In this document: in pieces, positions 53,719 through 63,345 of the stretch | Position numbering within the stretch: position 1 is the first letter of the stretch | How the letters are laid out: each line of letters opens with the position of its first letter | Source: Allomuricauda sp. | GTDB lineage: Bacteria > Bacteroidota > Bacteroidia > Flavobacteriales > Flavobacteriaceae | Direction: 5' to 3' | Length of the DNA stretch: 64,000 nucleotides | Assembly: GCA_030148335.1 (NCBI GenBank) | Contig: JASBTQ010000002.1 | Span: 124,001 to 188,000, forward strand | The notes under the pieces: generated by a model | The model's database searches: none | The model's input: the letters and a program-made list of their open reading frames with translations, nothing else | What the model was told of the DNA's origin: nothing | Program-made: the position numbers and the translations under genes

Positions 53719-55671
53719 ATGTTGTCTTTGTTGAAAAAAACTGCTTCTGCACGCTTGATCCTTAGCGGTCAACAAAAATTCCTGTTCTTTTTAGGAGTAC
53801 TTTTTGGTATGGGAATGGGGTATGGTCAGACGGTTTCGATAACTGCTACTGATCCCAATGCCAGTGAAGCAGGTCTGGATCCTGGGCAGTTCAGAATATC
53901 TGTAGCAGGTGCGGGATTATTTGGTTCAGTAGAAGTTTTTTTTGAAGTGGATCCTGCCAGTACAGCAACTTCGGGGGTTGATTATGAATCTTTACCCTCC
54001 TCGGTCGTAGTAAATGCCAATATATTTGGGGACGGTTCTGCCGATATAAGCTTGAATGTCCTTCAAGATGCATTGTTCGAACCGAACGAAACGGTAATAT
54101 TAAATATTGCTCCAGATGCTTCGTATGCAATCGGAGCTGGTTCATCTGCAACTGTGACCATAACCAGTGACGACGGCCCAGGTTCTTGCCCTACGGCACC
54201 GACCGCCCCACCTTTGGATGCTTCAGAACCTACTGTGTTCTGCGATGTCATCAATGTGGATCTTGACAATTATTTGACCAACACAACAGCACCGCCAGGA
54301 ACTGTCCTGACATGGAGTGTGGATCCCAATCCTTTGGAAACGGATGCCCACCTGATCAGCAGCAACGTGGTAGATCCCGGTTCATACTACGGTTTTTTCT
54401 ATGATGAATCCAATGACTGCGCAAGTCCTGTATTGCAGATTACTTTGGTCAGAAATTATACCCCGGTGATGGATATGGAGGAAACAGTCGGAAGTTCCCG
54501 TTGTGGGGAAGGCACCGTGACACTTACTGCCTTGGCGACCGTGGAAGATGGCAGCACCATTGCCTATAATTGGTTTGCAGCTCCCACAGGCGGTTCGTCC
54601 TTGGGCACGGGCAGCAGTTTTGAGACCCCATCCCTCACAGAGACCACCTCTTATTATGTGTCCGCTTCGGCCAATGGTTGCGTTTCGGAAAGAGTGGAAG
54701 TAGTGGCGACTATAAATGAAACTCCTTTGGCAGGAGTTCCTTTGGAAGACATTTCTGTTTGCAATGTTTCAAGTGATGAAGGACCAAATACCTTAGATTT
54801 GGATGATACCTTGATCGGACAGGATGCAGGTACTTGGACTGTGGTCACCGATCCATCCGATGGGACTTTGGTCATTGGCACGGGAAAGGTAGTGGATTTT
54901 ACAGGTTTGCCGAGCGGGGATTATGTGTTTGAATATACTACTAACGTGGCTGTGACCCCTTGTGAGAACACAACGGCCCAAGTGACAGTCTCTGTTTTGG
55001 ATTGCGTTTCGAACGAGGCCATAGACTTGGCAGTGACCAAGCAACTGAAAGATGAAATAGCCTATCTACTTGGCGACCCCATAACCTTTATCATTACTTT
55101 GGAAAATGTAGAGGGGAAAACCGTTACCGATATTGTGGTCTCCGATTTGTTGGACGATGCCTTCCAGTATGAAGGCCATCAAGCAACCTTGGGAGATTAT
55201 GACCCAGCTACGGGCGAATGGACCATTGACAATTTGGCCGCCACTGATGCAACGGCAACCTTGGAAATCACAGTGATATCCACAGCTACCGGAACCCTAC
55301 AGAACACGGCGACGCTGGTCTCTTCTTTCCCGAATGATGATGTGGCTTCCAACAACACAGCAACGGTATCGCTGCAAGTGAACCGAAGCCAATGTGAAGA
55401 CCCCGGCACTATTTGTAACATATTTTCACCTGATGGGGATGGTATCAATGATCGTTTGACTTTGGTCGATCACACAGCATACCCAAACAATAACTTTGAA
55501 GTGTTCGACCGATATGGGAACAGCGTTTTCCAAATGGATAGGTATGACAGCTCATGGGACGGAACAGGAAAGAATGGAGATCTGCCCAAGGGTACCTATT
55601 TCTATATACTGAATTTAGGGGATGGTTCCGAAGTGGTCAAAGGATGGATTCAAATTGTAAGGAATAACTAA
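53719..55671 (+). CDS. Surface protein with Calx-beta and gliding-type C-terminal sorting domain
   Basis: Secreted adhesin-like protein exported by the type IX system. The 650-residue protein has a signal (KFLFFLGVLFGMGMGYGQ), a Calx-beta-like repeat (about residues 40-150), Ig-like segments (about 160-430), a DUF11-like domain (about 435-560; AVTKQLKDEIAYLLGDPITF) and a C-terminal type B sorting domain (about 570-650; NIFSPDGDGINDRL, WDGTGKNGDLPKGTYFYIL). Such type B domains are usually served by a neighbouring SprF-like protein, which is encoded next after 1 base. Confidence 0.92.
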   Translation: MLSLLKKTASARLILSGQQKFLFFLGVLFGMGMGYGQTVSITATDPNASEAGLDPGQFRISVAGAGLFGSVEVFFEVDPASTATSGVDYESLPSSVVVNANIFGDGSADISLNVLQDALFEPNETVILNIAPDASYAIGAGSSATVTITSDDGPGSCPTAPTAPPLDASEPTVFCDVINVDLDNYLTNTTAPPGTVLTWSVDPNPLETDAHLISSNVVDPGSYYGFFYDESNDCASPVLQITLVRNYTPVMDMEETVGSSRCGEGTVTLTALATVEDGSTIAYNWFAAPTGGSSLGTGSSFETPSLTETTSYYVSASANGCVSERVEVVATINETPLAGVPLEDISVCNVSSDEGPNTLDLDDTLIGQDAGTWTVVTDPSDGTLVIGTGKVVDFTGLPSGDYVFEYTTNVAVTPCENTTAQVTVSVLDCVSNEAIDLAVTKQLKDEIAYLLGDPITFIITLENVEGKTVTDIVVSDLLDDAFQYEGHQATLGDYDPATGEWTIDNLAATDATATLEITVISTATGTLQNTATLVSSFPNDDVASNNTATVSLQVNRSQCEDPGTICNIFSPDGDGINDRLTLVDHTAYPNNNFEVFDRYGNSVFQMDRYDSSWDGTGKNGDLPKGTYFYILNLGDGSEVVKGWIQIVRNN

Positions 55672-55672
55672 G

Positions 55673-56665
55673 ATGCCAAAAACGATAGGTTTGCGAACAT
55701 ATAGGATGCTTTTTTGGATGCTTTTACTGGGAGTTGGCCTCGTCCAAGCCCAAAAAGAGCCCCAATACACCCAATATATGTACAACATTGGCAGTTTCAA
55801 CCCGGCCTATGTGGGCACGGTGGAAAGCCCAGAAATCATTGGTCTGTACAGGGCGCAATGGGTGGATGTTCCCGGGGCCCCGACCACCATCCGTGCAGGT
55901 GCCAATATCCCTTTCAAAAATGAAAGGACAGGATTGGGCATCAACATCGTGAACGATGAACTGGGACCATCCCGACAGACCTATTTGGATGTGGCCTATT
56001 CCTATCAGATCCAATTGTCGGACGAGACGAGACTTTCTTTTGGACTGAATGCGGGAGGTTCCATGCTGGACATCGATTATTCCAGGGGAACGTTCGAGAA
56101 CCCATCCGACCCTTCCATTTTGGGGGAGAATTACAACAGTTTTTACCCCACTATCGGTGCCGGACTTTTTATGTATCACGAAGAAGATTGGTATTTGGGC
56201 GTATCCGTGCCCAATTTTTTGACCAATGGACTCTATAATGACGAAGTGGCCACCATTGTGGAGGACAATATGCAGTTCAACGCCATTGGGGGCTATGTGT
56301 TCCAATTGGGGGACAGGACCAAGTTCAAGCCCGCCTTTTTGGTGAATTACCTCGAAGGGTCGCCAGTCACCGTGAACCTTTCTGCGAATTTCCAATTTAT
56401 CGATGCACTGACCATTGGAGCCTCGTACCGAATTGACAATGCAGTGAGCGGTCTTGCCGGTTTCCAGATTTCCAATGCCATGTTCATCGGCTATTCCTAC
56501 GATTATGCCACCAACGGGCTGGGCGAATACAGCGGGGGGTCCCATGAGGCCATATTGAAATTTTACATAGGCAGGGGGGGATTTGGTTCAGGGAACAAAG
56601 GTGACAAGCAAAGGGACAAGAATACCAACAAGGGCAAACAGATAGATTCCCCAAGATTCTTTTGA
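55673..56665 (+). CDS. PorP/SprF-family outer-membrane protein (partner of the surface protein)
   Basis: Outer-membrane protein thought to help secrete and hold the type B substrate encoded just upstream. The 330-residue protein has a signal (FWMLLLGVGLVQAQ) and the family start KEPQYTQYMYNIGSFNPAYVGT, matching the QxTQYM-x(n)-NPAxAG pattern of PorP/SprF. The C-terminal tail is basic (NKGDKQRDKNTNKGKQ), beyond the barrel. It overlaps nothing but is only 1 base from each neighbour, so the three genes form a tight operon. Confidence 0.93.
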   Translation: MPKTIGLRTYRMLFWMLLLGVGLVQAQKEPQYTQYMYNIGSFNPAYVGTVESPEIIGLYRAQWVDVPGAPTTIRAGANIPFKNERTGLGINIVNDELGPSRQTYLDVAYSYQIQLSDETRLSFGLNAGGSMLDIDYSRGTFENPSDPSILGENYNSFYPTIGAGLFMYHEEDWYLGVSVPNFLTNGLYNDEVATIVEDNMQFNAIGGYVFQLGDRTKFKPAFLVNYLEGSPVTVNLSANFQFIDALTIGASYRIDNAVSGLAGFQISNAMFIGYSYDYATNGLGEYSGGSHEAILKFYIGRGGFGSGNKGDKQRDKNTNKGKQIDSPRFF

Positions 56666-56666
56666 T

Positions 56667-58613
56667 ATGATGAAGGCAAAGAAAATACAAATGGCATTTT
56701 GGATTTCCCTTTTGGGAATGGCCCTATGTTTTGCTCAAGGAAAAAAATCCAAGGGCGATGTTTTCTTTTTCCAATATGAGTACCAAAAAGCCGTTGATGC
56801 CTATGAGGCCGATCTGGCTAAGGGAACCTTGACGGAGCAACAATTTTTGAACTTGGCGGATGCGTACTTCAAGACCAATAATTTCAAAAAGGCCTCCGAT
56901 GCCTATCTGGAACTCTTCAAAAAAGATACCTTATTGGATGGACATCGCTACAACCGAATGTTGCAGAGCCTTTCCAAGACCGCCGACCCAGAACGAAAAC
57001 AGGCCTTTCTGACCACAATGGCAGCAAAGTTTCCCAAGGAGCTCATGGAAAACAGGGAGTTCAACGAGCAAATGCTGGCAAAGGCTTCGGATGGTACGGA
57101 ACTGGACTATGAAATCTTCAACCTAAGCGTGAACAGTCCGCAAACGGATTTTGCGCCTACCTTTTACAAGGACAAACTGCTGTTCTCCAGCGGCCGTATC
57201 CAAGGAAAGGGATTAAGGTATGCGCCTGCTAATGAGGGGTATTTCAATATTTATGAGTCCACCGTGCAGTTGGACGGACAGGCTGGGGCAGCGCAACCCT
57301 TCAAAGGTGTGGCAACTTCCAGCTACCATAAGGCGACACCCTATTATGCCGAAAAGCTCAACAGTGTGTTCTATGTGCTTTCCAACACCCAGGATGGGGA
57401 ATTAGCCTTTGATCCCAATGGAAAAAATGCCCTTGCCATAGGCAAACAGACCATGGACGGACAGTTTCAGTTGTTGTTGAAAGATTTGAGCACGTCCTTC
57501 TATTATCCCTTCTACGATGAGGCCAGCGGAAAACTCTATTTTGCCGCCGATTTTGAGGACGGGTATGGGGGCACTGATATTTATTATGTGTACACCAACA
57601 GTGGGCAGGTGATGTCCGCTCCCATCAATTTGGGGCCTAGGATCAATTCACCGGGAAATGAAGTGGCCCCTTTTATTTTTGAGAACAGTTTTTATTTTGC
57701 TTCCGATGTGTTCTACGGCCTTGGCGGTATGGACATCTATAAATCGAACATCGGGGAAGAGGGCGAATTGGGCATTCCCATCAACTTGGGAAAAGGGATC
57801 AATACGGAACATGACGATTTTGGCCTGGTGATGAGGAACGAAGGTGAGGGTCTGTTGGGCTATTTTGCGTCCAATCGTCCGGGAGGAAAGGGAAAGGATG
57901 ATCTCTATGGATTTAAAGTGGATGAAAAGCCGGGACTGAAAACCTTGGTATTCAAAGGAAAGGTCATCAAACCGTACAACGAGAACAGCGTATCCAAAGC
58001 AGCCATACGGTTGTTGGATGGCGAAGGTACCGTGCTCGCCGAGACCTATTCGGATGACAGGGGCAACTATCGATTGGAGGTTCCATGGGAAAGTGGAGTG
58101 GTGCTTGAAGCATCCAAGGAACGGTATTCCAAATTCAAAAAGCAGTTTTCGGAGGAAGAATTGACAGGGCTGGAAAACAAATCCTATACCATTGGGATGT
58201 CCCTCTACGATGATTTGGTGGAGGAAAAAGAAGGACAGGCCGTCGTGAAAATGGACAAGTTCTTTTTTGGGAACGCGTTCACACAGCTGACTCCTGAAAT
58301 TGAGGCAGAACTGGACCATGTGGTGGCCTTCATCAAGGCATTCCCTATGGCGCAACTCAGGATAGAGACCTATACCGACAGTAGGGGTGGCAGCAGCGCC
58401 AATTTTAGGCTTACGCAAGATCGCTCTGATGCCATAAAAAAATACCTGGTAAAAAAAGGAGTGCCCTCCACCAACATTCTATATTCCATTGGATATGGGG
58501 AAGATAAGATATTGAATAACTGTACCAACGGGGTCTTCTGCATCGAGGTCTTGCACAAACAGAACCAACGCTCTCTGATTGTTGTGCTCAACGACAATGT
58601 CCTTTTCGAATAA
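56667..58613 (+). CDS. OmpA-family protein with TPR, propeller and carboxypeptidase-regulatory domains
   Basis: Envelope protein that anchors the T9SS triad to peptidoglycan. The 648-residue protein has a signal (MAFWISLLGMALCFAQG), TPR helices (about residues 25-130), PD40/WD40-like beta-propeller blades (about 180-420; GKLYFAADFEDGYGGTDIYYV), a carboxypeptidase-regulatory-like segment (about 430-510) and an OmpA C-terminal domain (about 535-648; LRIETYTDSRGGSSANFRL and R-x-x-x-I-K-K-Y). It resembles PorE-like proteins. It converges on the Nramp-like gene with 3 bases between stops. Confidence 0.92.
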   Translation: MMKAKKIQMAFWISLLGMALCFAQGKKSKGDVFFFQYEYQKAVDAYEADLAKGTLTEQQFLNLADAYFKTNNFKKASDAYLELFKKDTLLDGHRYNRMLQSLSKTADPERKQAFLTTMAAKFPKELMENREFNEQMLAKASDGTELDYEIFNLSVNSPQTDFAPTFYKDKLLFSSGRIQGKGLRYAPANEGYFNIYESTVQLDGQAGAAQPFKGVATSSYHKATPYYAEKLNSVFYVLSNTQDGELAFDPNGKNALAIGKQTMDGQFQLLLKDLSTSFYYPFYDEASGKLYFAADFEDGYGGTDIYYVYTNSGQVMSAPINLGPRINSPGNEVAPFIFENSFYFASDVFYGLGGMDIYKSNIGEEGELGIPINLGKGINTEHDDFGLVMRNEGEGLLGYFASNRPGGKGKDDLYGFKVDEKPGLKTLVFKGKVIKPYNENSVSKAAIRLLDGEGTVLAETYSDDRGNYRLEVPWESGVVLEASKERYSKFKKQFSEEELTGLENKSYTIGMSLYDDLVEEKEGQAVVKMDKFFFGNAFTQLTPEIEAELDHVVAFIKAFPMAQLRIETYTDSRGGSSANFRLTQDRSDAIKKYLVKKGVPSTNILYSIGYGEDKILNNCTNGVFCIEVLHKQNQRSLIVVLNDNVLFE

Positions 58614-58616
58614 GGG

Positions 58617-59861
58617 TCATACGATCAGCATCCAACAATAATACAGCGCAAATAGCGAAAGGAAGACCATCCCGCAATAGGTGAGGATGCGCAATCCTGT
58701 ACCGGGCCTATGTTCCAAAGGAACATCCTTGCCCATTACGGTCTTTAGGTTCATCCATCCCAAGAGTGGGGCTAGGACAAAGGAAACAAAGGTGGCCAAA
58801 CCGACCAGGTCGGCCATATTGGCACTGAAGAGCATGATGACCATCCAGTTCACCAGCATCATCAGGATCACCGTATAGGCAAAGGCATTCGTGTTCTTGA
58901 AAACAGGTTTTTCCGGGAACAATTTTTGCATCACATCCACACTGACCCTTGAAATGGCATCATGTGCCGTCATGCAGGTGCTGAACATGGTGGCAAATGC
59001 GGCCACCGCAATAAAGAAATAGGCCCAATTGCCAATGTGCACCGTAAAAAGGTTGACCAATTGGTCCGCAAAGGTCACAGCATTTCCACTGAGTTCCGTT
59101 CCAGTTCCGTACAGGGTCATCCAACCGATGATGAGAAAAAATACGGCCAAGATGGCGGTCAAGATATACCCAACATTGAATTCCTGAAGAGCAATCTTCA
59201 AGGTGGGTTTTTCCTTCATGGTCTTTAGGTTTTCCATGCCCCACAGGCTCACCCATCCCGATGCCTCTACCGCGGTGGGCATCCATCCCACCAGCCCGAT
59301 GAGAAACAGAATGCCTGCTTCATTGAAGATTTCGGGACGTTGGAAGCCTTCGGCGATGGATACGGGGCCTTTTTGCAGCACCATTATGGTAGTGACCAAA
59401 AGGGCGATGAACAGGATGGAAATGACGGCTTTCAATGAGGTTTCCAAAAAACGATATTTCCCTACGATGAGCAAAAGGCTGATGAACAGGAACAGGCACA
59501 GCGAAATGGTGCCCGCACCCCAAACCGTGATCTGGAACAGGTTGATGAAAAGTCCAGCAGTGACCACGTACAGCGCGGCCAAGATGGTAAAAGTGGAGAT
59601 CAAGGTGACAAAGGCGTAGATCCATAGATAGGTCTTGCCCATGTTCAAGTAGCCCTCCACCAGACTTTTTTCCGTGACCGTGGTGTAGCGTATGCCAAAT
59701 TCAAAAAAGGGATATTTGAGTAGGTTGGCCAACAGTATGGGGATGACCATGATCCATCCGTATTGTGCCCCGGCCTTGGTGGAGAGTACCAGATGTGACG
59801 TTCCTATGGCCATGCTGGCAAACAGCAGCCCTGGGCCAAGTGCTTTCAACAATGCTCTCAT
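58617..59861 (-). CDS. Nramp-like membrane transporter lacking the canonical metal-site motif
   Basis: Polytopic inner-membrane protein, 414 residues with about eleven helices, of the Nramp-like fold (GPGLLFASMAIGTSHLVLST, KAGAQYGW). In canonical Nramp proteins helix 1 carries DPGN, whereas here the same place reads GTSH, and helix 6 reads WMPTAVEAS instead of a MPHN-type motif. The residues that coordinate divalent metals are therefore absent or replaced. It may move another substrate, as some Nramp-related transporters do. Database labels may say Nramp divalent metal transporter; substrate unknown. Confidence 0.8.
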   Translation of the reverse strand: MRALLKALGPGLLFASMAIGTSHLVLSTKAGAQYGWIMVIPILLANLLKYPFFEFGIRYTTVTEKSLVEGYLNMGKTYLWIYAFVTLISTFTILAALYVVTAGLFINLFQITVWGAGTISLCLFLFISLLLIVGKYRFLETSLKAVISILFIALLVTTIMVLQKGPVSIAEGFQRPEIFNEAGILFLIGLVGWMPTAVEASGWVSLWGMENLKTMKEKPTLKIALQEFNVGYILTAILAVFFLIIGWMTLYGTGTELSGNAVTFADQLVNLFTVHIGNWAYFFIAVAAFATMFSTCMTAHDAISRVSVDVMQKLFPEKPVFKNTNAFAYTVILMMLVNWMVIMLFSANMADLVGLATFVSFVLAPLLGWMNLKTVMGKDVPLEHRPGTGLRILTYCGMVFLSLFALYYCWMLIV

Positions 59862-59935
59862 CCTGTTCGTTTGTTAATTTTAGGGCAGGAAGATATGTTT
59901 TTTTGTTGAAATTTTATAGGCTTTCATTGTGATGC

Positions 59936-59990
59936 ACAACCCATTATGAATTTCCAAGGTTTCTTGGGTCAAAAATGCACAATGGGTTGT
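59936..59990 (-). terminator. Nested inverted repeat after the S9 peptidase gene
   Basis: ACAACCCATT (59936-59945) and AATGGGTTGT (59981-59990) are a perfect 10-base inverted repeat with a 35-base loop that itself contains CCAAG-GTTT-CTTGG (59954-59967). It lies 12 bases beyond the peptidase stop on the minus strand. There is no long T run, so the terminator role is tentative. Confidence 0.4.
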
Positions 59991-60001
59991 TTGTCAATAT
60001 T

Positions 60002-62374
60002 TTATTTATCCAACAAGGCTTCTTGGAACAAGTTGAAGATCCGGGTATATTCATCCGTCCAGCTGCTGGGTTCCACAAAGCCATGGCGCTCCACGGGATA
60101 AACGGCCATTTCCCAATTTTCCTTACCGAGTTCGATAAGCCTTTGGGACAGGCGAACCATGTCCTGAAAATGTACATTGTCGTCCACCATGCCGTGCAAT
60201 ATCAAGAGCTGTCCCTGAAGGCCCTCCGCAAAATAGATGGGAGAGCTTCGCTTATAGGCCAGACTGTCCGTGGCAGGCGTGTTCAGGATGCGGGCAGTAT
60301 AGCCGTGGTTGTATGCGGCCCAGTCGCCCACAGAACGTATGGCCCCTCCGGCACTGAACGTTTCGGGCGCGTTGAACATGCCCATCAAAGTGATGAAACC
60401 TCCGTAGGACCCTCCATAAATACCGACCTTGTCTGTATCGATGCCGTATTTTTCCATCAACATTTTGGCTCCGTCCACTTGGTCGGACAAGTCTTTTCCT
60501 CCCATGTGGCGATAAATTCCGGTACGCCAATCCCTGCCATATCCGGCACTTCCCCTATAGTCGATGTCCAACACGGTATAACCATTGTCCACCAAAAGAT
60601 TGTGGAACATGTATTCCCTAAAGTAGGAACTCCACCACTTGTGGGCGTTCTGCAGGTAGCCAGCGCCATGCACAAAGATCACGGCCGCTTTGTTTTTTAC
60701 AGATGGATCGGGCTGATACAATCTAGCATAGACCTCTGCACCGTCCGATGCTTCAAAGGTGATGATTTCAGGATCTTTCCAATCATAAGCGTCAAAGGCC
60801 TCGGTGTTGGAACGGGTAATCTGTACCATTTCTGTTTTTTGTTTGGCGATTACCGGATTCTCCTGAAGGAAAAGCTCTGTGGGTTTGTTGGAATAGGAAT
60901 AAAGAATCGCCATGTTTTTTTCATCAGGGGAAAGAATGACTTCGTTCCCGCCCACCTCATTGGTCAACAGTTCCATTTTACCGCCCTTGAGGGGCATGGT
61001 ATAAAATTGGCGGTCTCCGGGATGATTCTTATTCGCGCCAAAGTACCATCTGGATTCGTCCTTGGAGATGAAAGGGTCATAGATTTCAAATTCACCCGAG
61101 GTCAAGGCCTTGGCTTTTTTGGAATTGATGTCCATGGTGTACAAATGGGCATATCCCGTTTTTTCGGACATGAACCAAAACTCTTTGTCATTGGGCATCC
61201 AGCCTAGGGAACCGCCACCCCAACCACTGATGCCAGGCCCAGCGATCCAGGCCTCGTCATGTTGACGGTCCATTTGTTCCACGGTTCCTTTCTCGGGGTC
61301 AAGAAGAACAATCCAGCGGTCCTTATAGTCGTTGGCCTGGATATCCAATATGGCCTTGGAACCATCTTTGCTCCATGTAGGACCGCTTATGGAACCGATA
61401 CGATCATCATTTTTATAAGGTTTGTCGGGATAATCCTTGGTGTATTCGGGCACATAGTCCAATCCTTCCAAGTTGTCCAGCACCACAGGGTAGCTCTTGC
61501 GTTGGGCGATATTGTACACGAACATTTCAAATTTGGTGGGCTCATCACCGACCTTGGAACGGGTATTCTGGTTTTCCGTATAGCCAGATTCCGTTACAAA
61601 GTGGGGCATTATAGTGCCTTTGGAATCGGGCCTGTCCATAAGGACATAAGTGATGTAGCGTCCAGAGGGATCTATTTGTTGACCGATGACCGTTTTTCCC
61701 CCGGTCTCCAATTCCAAGGGTTGCAGGGTTTCCAATTTTTTCTCCAGTTTTTCCCCGGCATCCTTTTTGGCCTTTCGTTCCCTAAGCACATCAAAAAGTT
61801 CCAATTGATCTTGGTACAGCCATTCATCCTTGGAGTCCCTTTTGGGTTCCCCGTTCTTGGACTTTACGAAATTGGTCAATTGCTCGGTGGTTCCCGTGGC
61901 GATATCCCAAACATAGATGTCATCCCCTTTGGTGTAGGCTATTTTAGTGCCTTTATGGGTGAAATGCGGGTCGCCTTCACGATCTTGGGTCTTGGTGATT
62001 GGGGTAGATGTATGGGTGGCAAGGTCCACCAGGAAAATATCACCGTTCTTCGAGTAGATGCCCTTAGTCTTTGATTCATTGTAAGTGATGCGGGAAGAGG
62101 GTAGTGCGGCAGCGGTCAAAAAATCCACTTTTTGGATCTTTTTTGATGCTGTGGAATAGGCATAAAGGGAATCGCTCATGGCCCCATCGGGGTTCCAATC
62201 AAAATAAAGGGTTTTCCCATCGGTGGACCAATGGACGTTCGAGGGCCTGTGGCCGACAAAATCATCCCCTTGCATGATGTCCTTGATCTTTAAGGAAGAG
62301 ATGTTTCCTTTTTGTGCGAACAATCCAAAGGAGGTGAAGAGCAAAAAAGCAATGGAAGGTAGATATTTTCCCAT
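60002..62374 (-). CDS. S9 family (dipeptidyl peptidase IV-like) serine peptidase
   Basis: Exported prolyl-type oligopeptidase. The 790-residue protein has a signal peptide (PSIAFLLFTSFGLFAQ), an N-terminal eight-blade beta-propeller (about residues 40-510) and a C-terminal alpha/beta hydrolase domain with the nucleophile in GIYGGSYGGF (GxSxGG), the acid in MVDDNVHFQD and the histidine in VERHGFVEP, the DPP-IV subfamily order. The start at 62374 was chosen for the signal peptide; the frame is open to 62488 with no matching N-terminus. Confidence 0.94.
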   Translation of the reverse strand: MGKYLPSIAFLLFTSFGLFAQKGNISSLKIKDIMQGDDFVGHRPSNVHWSTDGKTLYFDWNPDGAMSDSLYAYSTASKKIQKVDFLTAAALPSSRITYNESKTKGIYSKNGDIFLVDLATHTSTPITKTQDREGDPHFTHKGTKIAYTKGDDIYVWDIATGTTEQLTNFVKSKNGEPKRDSKDEWLYQDQLELFDVLRERKAKKDAGEKLEKKLETLQPLELETGGKTVIGQQIDPSGRYITYVLMDRPDSKGTIMPHFVTESGYTENQNTRSKVGDEPTKFEMFVYNIAQRKSYPVVLDNLEGLDYVPEYTKDYPDKPYKNDDRIGSISGPTWSKDGSKAILDIQANDYKDRWIVLLDPEKGTVEQMDRQHDEAWIAGPGISGWGGGSLGWMPNDKEFWFMSEKTGYAHLYTMDINSKKAKALTSGEFEIYDPFISKDESRWYFGANKNHPGDRQFYTMPLKGGKMELLTNEVGGNEVILSPDEKNMAILYSYSNKPTELFLQENPVIAKQKTEMVQITRSNTEAFDAYDWKDPEIITFEASDGAEVYARLYQPDPSVKNKAAVIFVHGAGYLQNAHKWWSSYFREYMFHNLLVDNGYTVLDIDYRGSAGYGRDWRTGIYRHMGGKDLSDQVDGAKMLMEKYGIDTDKVGIYGGSYGGFITLMGMFNAPETFSAGGAIRSVGDWAAYNHGYTARILNTPATDSLAYKRSSPIYFAEGLQGQLLILHGMVDDNVHFQDMVRLSQRLIELGKENWEMAVYPVERHGFVEPSSWTDEYTRIFNLFQEALLDK

Positions 62375-62476
62375 AATGGAACTGAGGTTTAAGTTAGTCA
62401 ATGTCATTCCTCCAAATATCGGATATTTCGATGGTTTTTGCCCCACAATATCGAAGATGGAAATAAGTAAAAGTGA

Positions 62477-62504
62477 AAAGGGGTGCAATTTTGCACCCCT
62501 TTTC
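62477..62504 (-). terminator. Strong hairpin terminator after the collagen-like gene
   Basis: AAAAGGGGTGCAA and TTGCACCCCTTTT are a perfect 13-base inverted repeat with 2 bases between (62477-62489 and 62492-62504), 17 bases beyond the stop of the minus-strand lipoprotein gene. The flanking A/T runs make it a symmetric terminator. Confidence 0.85.
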
Positions 62505-62521
62505 TTAGGGTTGAGTTATGG

Positions 62522-63283
62522 TCATGGTTGTATGAGTTCCAATAGGTTGATGTCCACCGTTCCCGATACACTGAGTTCATTGCCAGAGTCATTGTTTGCA
62601 GCATCCACGGTAAAGGCATAGGAAAAGGTAAGATGGTTGCCGGCGTTGGGATCAAAGACCATATCGGTGAAGACCATTTCGGATACCCCGGCACCGCCGG
62701 ATGCAAATACATTATCGACCATAAAGTATTTGTTGTCATCACCGATCACACCATAATTGTTGATGGTGACGGTCGCCGATTGTACATTTTGGGTCTCTTG
62801 TCCTGGATTGATCACAACGAGTTCCCATTGAATGAAATTGATATTATAAGTACCATCAGGGGAACTATAGAAACGGCGGAAGGCGAAATTATACTCTATA
62901 TCGTCCCCCATTTGTGTGGAAGATACAATGTTGTAGGAATCAAAGTCGTCGGCATCAATAGGGGTAAACCGGAAGGTTGCAGAGTCTTCAAAGACAACGC
63001 CATCAGGCCGTGTTCCGCTGAGGTCCAGTGTCACCGCCCCGTATTTAATCATTTCCTCAAGTCCGACCGCTCCGTTTTGCCCATCCTGCCCATCCTGCCC
63101 ATCCTGTCCGGGAGGACCTTGTTGTCCATCGGCGCCGTCCTTTCCGTCCGCGCCGTTCAGGCCATCTTGGCCATCTACACCATCAATGCCGTCCACCCCA
63201 TCTTTTCCGTCCTCAATGGAACAGGAAGTCATGGACACCCCTAGGGCAAGTACAGCAATGCCCAACAGTTTGATAAATTTCAT
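62522..63283 (-). CDS. Collagen-like repeat lipoprotein
   Basis: Surface-type lipoprotein of unknown role. The 253-residue protein has a lipoprotein signal (MKFIKLLGIAVLALGVSMTSC, lipobox MTSC), then 16 uninterrupted Gly-X-Y triplets (about residues 28-75, mostly G-x-D and G-Q-D/N, with one GPP) and a beta-rich C-terminal domain (about 80-253) with NFAFRRFYSSPDG and TINNYGVIGDDN. The triplets should form a collagen-type triple helix, and the C-terminal part may be a trimerisation or recognition domain. The start is at 63283; upstream in-frame codons add unrelated residues. The promoter region carries 21-bp phased repeats. Confidence 0.9.
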   Translation of the reverse strand: MKFIKLLGIAVLALGVSMTSCSIEDGKDGVDGIDGVDGQDGLNGADGKDGADGQQGPPGQDGQDGQDGQNGAVGLEEMIKYGAVTLDLSGTRPDGVVFEDSATFRFTPIDADDFDSYNIVSSTQMGDDIEYNFAFRRFYSSPDGTYNINFIQWELVVINPGQETQNVQSATVTINNYGVIGDDNKYFMVDNVFASGGAGVSEMVFTDMVFDPNAGNHLTFSYAFTVDAANNDSGNELSVSGTVDINLLELIQP

Positions 63284-63345
63284 ACCTAATAGTTTTGAGT
63301 TCAATAAATTAAAGGTAACCGTACAGGACATTGGCAGATGAGCCA

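Noticed and set aside
59975..61207. A 410-codon open frame on the plus strand
   Set aside because: Antisense to the S9 peptidase, which carries a full catalytic triad.
63045..63210. Short tandem DNA repeats resembling a repeat array or CRISPR
   Set aside because: The repetition follows the Gly-X-Y codons of the collagen-like gene and has no constant repeat/spacer structure.
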